Source: Campylobacterales bacterium (lineage in GTDB: Bacteria > Campylobacterota > Campylobacteria > Campylobacterales > Arcobacteraceae). Taken from it: a DNA stretch of 9,947 nt. Positions within the stretch are counted from its first letter, which is position 1. Each line of letters begins with the position of its first letter. Positions 7,220 to 9,947 of this stretch are shown piece by piece. Position numbers and translations under genes: made by a program. Under the pieces are notes generated by a model. The model saw nothing but the letters and a program-made list of their open reading frames with translations, had not been told where the DNA came from and did no database searches. The stretch covers positions 1 through 9,947 of the forward strand of contig JAIELU010000191.1 in the NCBI GenBank assembly GCA_019752775.1. Reading direction: 5' to 3'.

Positions 7220-7225
7220 ATTATA
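7220..7225 (-). promoter_or_regulatory. -10 element of the msrPQ operon
   Basis: Perfect TATAAT on the minus strand, 25 bp upstream of the msrP ATG. A start about 7 nt downstream would give a leader of roughly 18 nt that just contains the AAAGGG ribosome binding site. No -35 hexamer is visible at 16-18 bp. Confidence 0.5.
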
Positions 7226-7254
7226 GAAATTTTATGTAAAGGCTATGTTTAGTA

Positions 7255-7273
7255 AAAAGAAATTATTTATTTC
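7255..7273 (-). terminator. Weak hairpin plus T-run at the nnrS stop codon
   Basis: GAAAT and ATTTC (7259-7263 with 7269-7273) form a 5-bp stem around 5 nt, followed on the minus strand by five T. The nnrS TAA lies in the structure. It is short and AT-rich, so read-through into msrPQ is possible. Confidence 0.3.
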
Positions 7274-8460
7274 CCTTTTAATAAAATAGTTATATATTTA
7301 CTTGACCATACAAGCAGTCCAATAATCAATAAAATTGCAGTAAGGTTTATAAAAAATATATAATTTAAACCAAAATTAAAACTAAACGAAGAAAAGATTC
7401 TAAGTAATGCTATAAACTGAACAACAATAAAAATAAATATTGCAAAATTACTTGCATGGGGCGTTGTTCCTGAATGTCCCAAAATTACCCGTGTTCCAAA
7501 ACCAATAAGAACAGTTAAAAAATATCCAAGTGCCATAGTATGAATTACCGCTTTTTCAAAAATTATAGTTGGGTCATAAAATGCCATTAATCCTTCGATA
7601 ATTGATACAAAAAAAGCTACTGGAATCCAGTAAAGTCCTAAATATAAAACCCACATAATAGCAGGTGATTTGAAAAATGGTAATTTCCATTTTATTAATT
7701 CTCTAGTAATTATTATAAATAAAGGAATATCTGCTAATAAATTTATTTTTGCATTATCAAAAGACAATAAAATTACTTTAAATGCTAATAATGAAAAAAG
7801 TATAGTAAGTAAATTTACACTTTTATTCGCCACATAACTTGGAACTTTTGCAGTAGTAAAAAAAGGAATCATTCTTTGTGATATTGCAAAAATAATCATA
7901 AAAAGAAATAGATAAAATCCTCCATCTATTGCAAATCTTGAAAGTTCATAAGCATAAGGAAAATTTAAAGAAGAGATTATAAATAAACTGTGAAAAACAA
8001 GTCCTGAAAAAAGAGCTATTAAAACCCATTTTGTGTCTTCTTTTATTTTTACGATACTTTTTTTATGGATTGAATAAAGTAGTTTAAAACTCATAATCTG
8101 AGCTATTAACATCAAAATTTGAAAAATAAAAGTAGCTTTTGAATAAAAAATAAGAGTTAAAAAAATTCCTAAAGAGGCAAAGAAGTATAATAAAAATTGT
8201 TTCATATACTCTTGTATTTGAATTTCTGCTTGTATCAAAAATCGTGGGAAAACAACAAATAAAAATCCTAAAAAGAACTGAATAAAAATAACAAAAACCA
8301 TAGTATAGGCGTGATAAGTTAAAACACTATTATCTAAAATTAGAGTATTTGAATAAACTGATACAAATAAAGACATAAAAAGAATTAAAAATAAAATACC
8401 ACTTGTAAAAAATGGTTGATGAGGTTGAGAAGAAAACTTCTTATACCATGAAAAAAACAT
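7267..8460 (-). CDS. nnrS: NnrS family membrane protein (nitric oxide metabolism/tolerance)
   Basis: Polytopic inner-membrane protein of the NnrS family, described as heme- and copper-containing and linked to protection from nitric oxide and to denitrification. It has 397 residues with about 12 hydrophobic segments. Family signatures are QPHQPFF near the N-terminus (His14), YHAYTMVF with His50, FAISQRMIPFF at 191-201, and the strongly conserved HTMALGYFLTVLIGFGTRVILGHSG in two parts at 307-331 (His307, His329), with His335 just after. These histidines are candidate metal ligands. AGGAG at 8466-8470 lies 5 nt before the ATG. Upstream are a -10 and an FNR/CRP-type box in class II position, which fits the known control of nnrS genes by CRP/FNR-family regulators. 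The biochemical activity of the family remains unclear. Confidence 0.93.
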   Translation of the reverse strand: MFFSWYKKFSSQPHQPFFTSGILFLILFMSLFVSVYSNTLILDNSVLTYHAYTMVFVIFIQFFLGFLFVVFPRFLIQAEIQIQEYMKQFLLYFFASLGIFLTLIFYSKATFIFQILMLIAQIMSFKLLYSIHKKSIVKIKEDTKWVLIALFSGLVFHSLFIISSLNFPYAYELSRFAIDGGFYLFLFMIIFAISQRMIPFFTTAKVPSYVANKSVNLLTILFSLLAFKVILLSFDNAKINLLADIPLFIIITRELIKWKLPFFKSPAIMWVLYLGLYWIPVAFFVSIIEGLMAFYDPTIIFEKAVIHTMALGYFLTVLIGFGTRVILGHSGTTPHASNFAIFIFIVVQFIALLRIFSSFSFNFGLNYIFFINLTAILLIIGLLVWSSKYITILLKGK

Positions 8461-8475
8461 AATTTCTCCTGAAAT

Positions 8476-8498
8476 AAAGCCACTTTAAAAGTGGCTTT
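8476..8498 (-). terminator. Hairpin in the nnrS leader, possible terminator of the upstream gene or attenuator
   Basis: Perfect 10-bp stem AAAGCCACTT (8476-8485) with AAGTGGCTTT (8489-8498) around 3 nt. On the minus strand only TTTATTT follows, a broken T-run, and the nnrS ribosome binding site begins 6 nt further. On the plus strand the T-run is better, but no gene lies upstream on that strand. It would end transcripts from the Sel1-repeat gene, yet transcripts from the predicted nnrS promoter must also cross it. Confidence 0.55.
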
Positions 8499-8510
8499 TT
8501 AATTTTGAGA

Positions 8511-8516
8511 ATTATA
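8511..8516 (-). promoter_or_regulatory. -10 element of nnrS
   Basis: Perfect TATAAT on the minus strand. Counting the hexamer as -12 to -7 places +1 at 8504. There is no -35 hexamer; the sequence at that place is part of the activator box described separately, which is the pattern expected of an activator-dependent promoter. Confidence 0.6.
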
Positions 8517-8538
8517 TCTAGTATAAAAATAAAAATCC

Positions 8539-8552
8539 TTGATTTTAAACAA
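8539..8552. promoter_or_regulatory. FNR/CRP-family binding site at -41.5 of nnrS
   Basis: TTGATTTTAAACAA matches the FNR consensus TTGAT-N4-ATCAA in 9 of 10 defined positions. Its centre (between 8545 and 8546) is exactly -41.5 from the start predicted by the -10 at 8511-8516, the classical class II activator position. The box lies immediately downstream of the Sel1-repeat gene stop codon. Confidence 0.65.
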
Positions 8553-8558
8553 GTGAGC

Positions 8559-9299
8559 TTAATATACTAAGCCTTTTAAATCATCATAAGCTTTACAAGC
8601 TTCTTTTAGATTCATACCACAAGCTTTTGTAAATAATTCAAGAGCTTTAATATTATTTTTTTCTAAATCTTCATCTTCAATATACATTATTCCTAAATTA
8701 TAACAAGATTTTGCATAACCTAAATTACAAGATTTTTCATAAAGTATCGCTGCTCTTGATGGATTTTTTTCAACTCCATCTTCATTTTTATATTTTAATG
8801 CTAAGTTATAACAAGCTTTTGAATGATTTAAATTACAAGCTTTTGTCAAATATTCAACTACTTTAAATGGATTTTTTTCAACTCCATCTGCCACTGCATA
8901 CATATTTGATATATTATAACAAGAAGCACCAAGTCCTTCATCACAAGTTTTTTCATATAAAGCTAATGCTTTTTTTGCATCTAATCTAACTCCATAACCA
9001 TTTTGATACATATATCCTAAGTTATAACAAGCTTTTGTATGTCCATCATCACAAGCTTTTGAGAAAGCTTCTGCTGCTTTAAAATACTCTTGCTCAACTT
9101 CCGTTCCATTGTAATATAAAAGTCCAAGGTTATAACATCCAGATGATGCACCCTCATCACAAGCTTTTTTAAATATTTCTACGGCTTGTTCATTGTTCCC
9201 TTTTTTATATTGTTCAAAACCATCATTTACAGCAGCTGCAAATAAGGTTTGTAAACCTAACAAAAAAAACAGAGTAATTTTTAATAAATTTTTTAACAT
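8559..9299 (-). CDS. Secreted Hcp-like Sel1-repeat protein with six cysteine pairs
   Basis: Exported repeat protein of 246 residues. A Sec signal peptide covers about 1-21 (LLKITLFFLLGLQTLFA). The rest is made of 36-residue Sel1-like helical repeats. Each has a C-x7-C pair: 47/55, 83/91, 119/127, 155/163, 191/199 and 227/235, in perfect register, usually followed by YNLGxxY. This pattern is that of the Helicobacter cysteine-rich (Hcp) family, where each pair is a disulfide that locks the repeat; some Hcp proteins bind beta-lactams. Substrate or partner cannot be inferred here. The start at 9299 is chosen because AGGAG lies 7 nt upstream (9307-9311) and the signal peptide begins there. An ATG 12 codons earlier (9335) overlaps the TATAAT promoter element and has no ribosome binding site. 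Confidence 0.85.
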   Translation of the reverse strand: MLKNLLKITLFFLLGLQTLFAAAVNDGFEQYKKGNNEQAVEIFKKACDEGASSGCYNLGLLYYNGTEVEQEYFKAAEAFSKACDDGHTKACYNLGYMYQNGYGVRLDAKKALALYEKTCDEGLGASCYNISNMYAVADGVEKNPFKVVEYLTKACNLNHSKACYNLALKYKNEDGVEKNPSRAAILYEKSCNLGYAKSCYNLGIMYIEDEDLEKNNIKALELFTKACGMNLKEACKAYDDLKGLVY

Positions 9300-9306
9300 G
9301 ATTTTT

Positions 9307-9311
9307 CTCCT
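9307..9311 (-). promoter_or_regulatory. Shine-Dalgarno AGGAG that fixes the start of the Sel1-repeat gene
   Basis: On the minus strand AGGAG precedes the ATG at 9299 by 7 nt, so the longer frame from 9335 should not be used. Confidence 0.8.
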
Positions 9312-9333
9312 ACTAATAAATTTAGTGTAATTC

Positions 9334-9339
9334 ATTATA
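9334..9339 (-). promoter_or_regulatory. -10 element of the Sel1-repeat gene
   Basis: Perfect TATAAT on the minus strand, 34 bp upstream of the chosen ATG, with TTG directly before it. It lies between the tpx terminator and the gene, where a promoter is needed. No good -35 is seen. Confidence 0.55.
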
Positions 9340-9368
9340 CAACTTATTTGAGGTATTAAGATAAAAGG

Positions 9369-9397
9369 AAAAAAGTCATCAAAATGATGACTTTTTT
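9369..9397 (-). terminator. Rho-independent terminator of tpx
   Basis: Arms AAAAAAGTCATC (9369-9380) and the complement at 9386-9397 form a perfect 12-bp stem around 5 nt. On the minus strand the T side of the stem supplies six T, and the structure begins 10 bp after the tpx stop. It is symmetrical and could work in both directions, but only tpx ends here. Confidence 0.8.
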
Positions 9398-9406
9398 ATT
9401 TAAGAA

Positions 9407-9943
9407 TTAGTGGCAAGAACCACAACAAGAAGTAGATACAGATTCATTAACTGCTGCTAATGCTGCTTCATAATTTGGCTCTTCTGTAATTTCTGGACAA
9501 ATTTCTTTATAAGTAATAATTCCTGAAGCATTAATTACAAATACTGCTCTACAAGTAACACCTGCTAATGGTCCTGAAGAAAGTAAAACACCATAAGATT
9601 TTGCAAAAGCTTTTGCTCTAAAATCAGAACCAACACTTAAGTTTGAAATCCCTTCAGTTGTACAAAATCTTCCCATTGCAAATGGTAAATCCATAGAAAC
9701 TACGATTACTTCTGCATCTTCAATTTTTGCTGCTGCTTCGTTGAATTTTCTAGTTTCAGCTGCACAAACTGCTGTATCTAAAGAAGGAACTACAACTACG
9801 ATTTGAGTTTTACCTTTTTCTCCACCAACTTGAACATCTGATAAATCTTGTGCTACTACAGTTACAACTGGTGCAATATCTCCAACTTTTACGTCAGTTC
9901 CACTTAAAGTTACTTCATTACCTTTTAATTTTGTTGTTGCCAT
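9407..9943 (-). CDS. tpx: Tpx, thiol peroxidase (atypical 2-Cys peroxiredoxin) with Cys-rich tail
   Basis: Peroxiredoxin that reduces hydrogen and alkyl peroxides, normally recycled by thioredoxin. It has 178 residues against about 165-168 in most Tpx. The peroxidatic cysteine is Cys60 in VPSLDTAVCAAETRKF (Thr57 and Cys60 form the TxxC site). The resolving cysteine is Cys94 in GRFCTTEGISNL, and the catalytic arginine is probably Arg132. Additional cysteines at 131 and 149 and a C-terminal tail TSCCGSCH (171-178: Cys173, 174, 177, His178) are not part of the standard Tpx chemistry. The ATG is 4 bases from the window edge, so the ribosome binding site and promoter are outside. The gene is followed by its own terminator, and so looks monocistronic. 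Confidence 0.95.
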   Translation of the reverse strand: MATTKLKGNEVTLSGTDVKVGDIAPVVTVVAQDLSDVQVGGEKGKTQIVVVVPSLDTAVCAAETRKFNEAAAKIEDAEVIVVSMDLPFAMGRFCTTEGISNLSVGSDFRAKAFAKSYGVLLSSGPLAGVTCRAVFVINASGIITYKEICPEITEEPNYEAALAAVNESVSTSCCGSCH

Positions 9944-9947
9944 TTAT

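Noticed and set aside
9300..9335. N-terminal extension of the Sel1-repeat protein from the ATG at 9335
   Set aside because: This ATG overlaps the TATAAT promoter element, lacks a ribosome binding site, and would bury the signal peptide; the ATG at 9299 has AGGAG at 7 nt.
1..9947. Mobile element, CRISPR array, tRNA or rRNA
   Set aside because: No transposase or integrase, no regularly spaced repeats, and no RNA-gene-like GC-rich blocks; all genes share strand and composition.

Overview
The window is strongly AT-rich, and all nine genes lie on the minus strand, so they read from high to low coordinates. The gene set (Sox sulfane dehydrogenase, MsrPQ, NnrS, an Hcp-like cysteine-paired Sel1 protein, Tpx), the base composition and the protein style point to a Campylobacterota member, most likely an Arcobacter-type sulfur-oxidising or microaerophilic bacterium. 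This assignment rests on family knowledge; no search was run.

Layout from right to left: tpx (thiol peroxidase, unusual Cys-rich C-terminus) with a strong terminator; a secreted Sel1/Hcp-like repeat protein with its own -10; nnrS, with an FNR/CRP-type box placed exactly for class II activation and a hairpin in its leader; msrP-msrQ, a translationally coupled methionine sulfoxide reductase pair (stop and start share one base); a 253-bp gap with a terminator hairpin and a palindrome; a UvrD/Rep-type helicase; a CPA2-type cation/proton antiporter starting with GTG; a 288-bp AT-rich gap with a terminator and candidate operator repeats; soxC (TTG start) overlapping soxD by 32 bp. soxD runs off the left edge.

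The window works mainly as a periplasmic redox and stress block. SoxCD oxidises the sulfane sulfur of the Sox pathway and passes electrons to cytochrome c. MsrPQ repairs oxidised periplasmic methionines using quinol electrons. NnrS is linked to nitric oxide tolerance, and Tpx removes peroxides in cells. SoxC and MsrP are both Tat-exported molybdopterin proteins of the sulfite oxidase fold. The helicase and antiporter look like housekeeping neighbours. No mobile element, CRISPR array, tRNA or rRNA was seen, and I see no wholly new multi-gene system. The best novel leads are the nnrS control region, the metal-site-like tail on Tpx, and unexplained repeats upstream of soxC.
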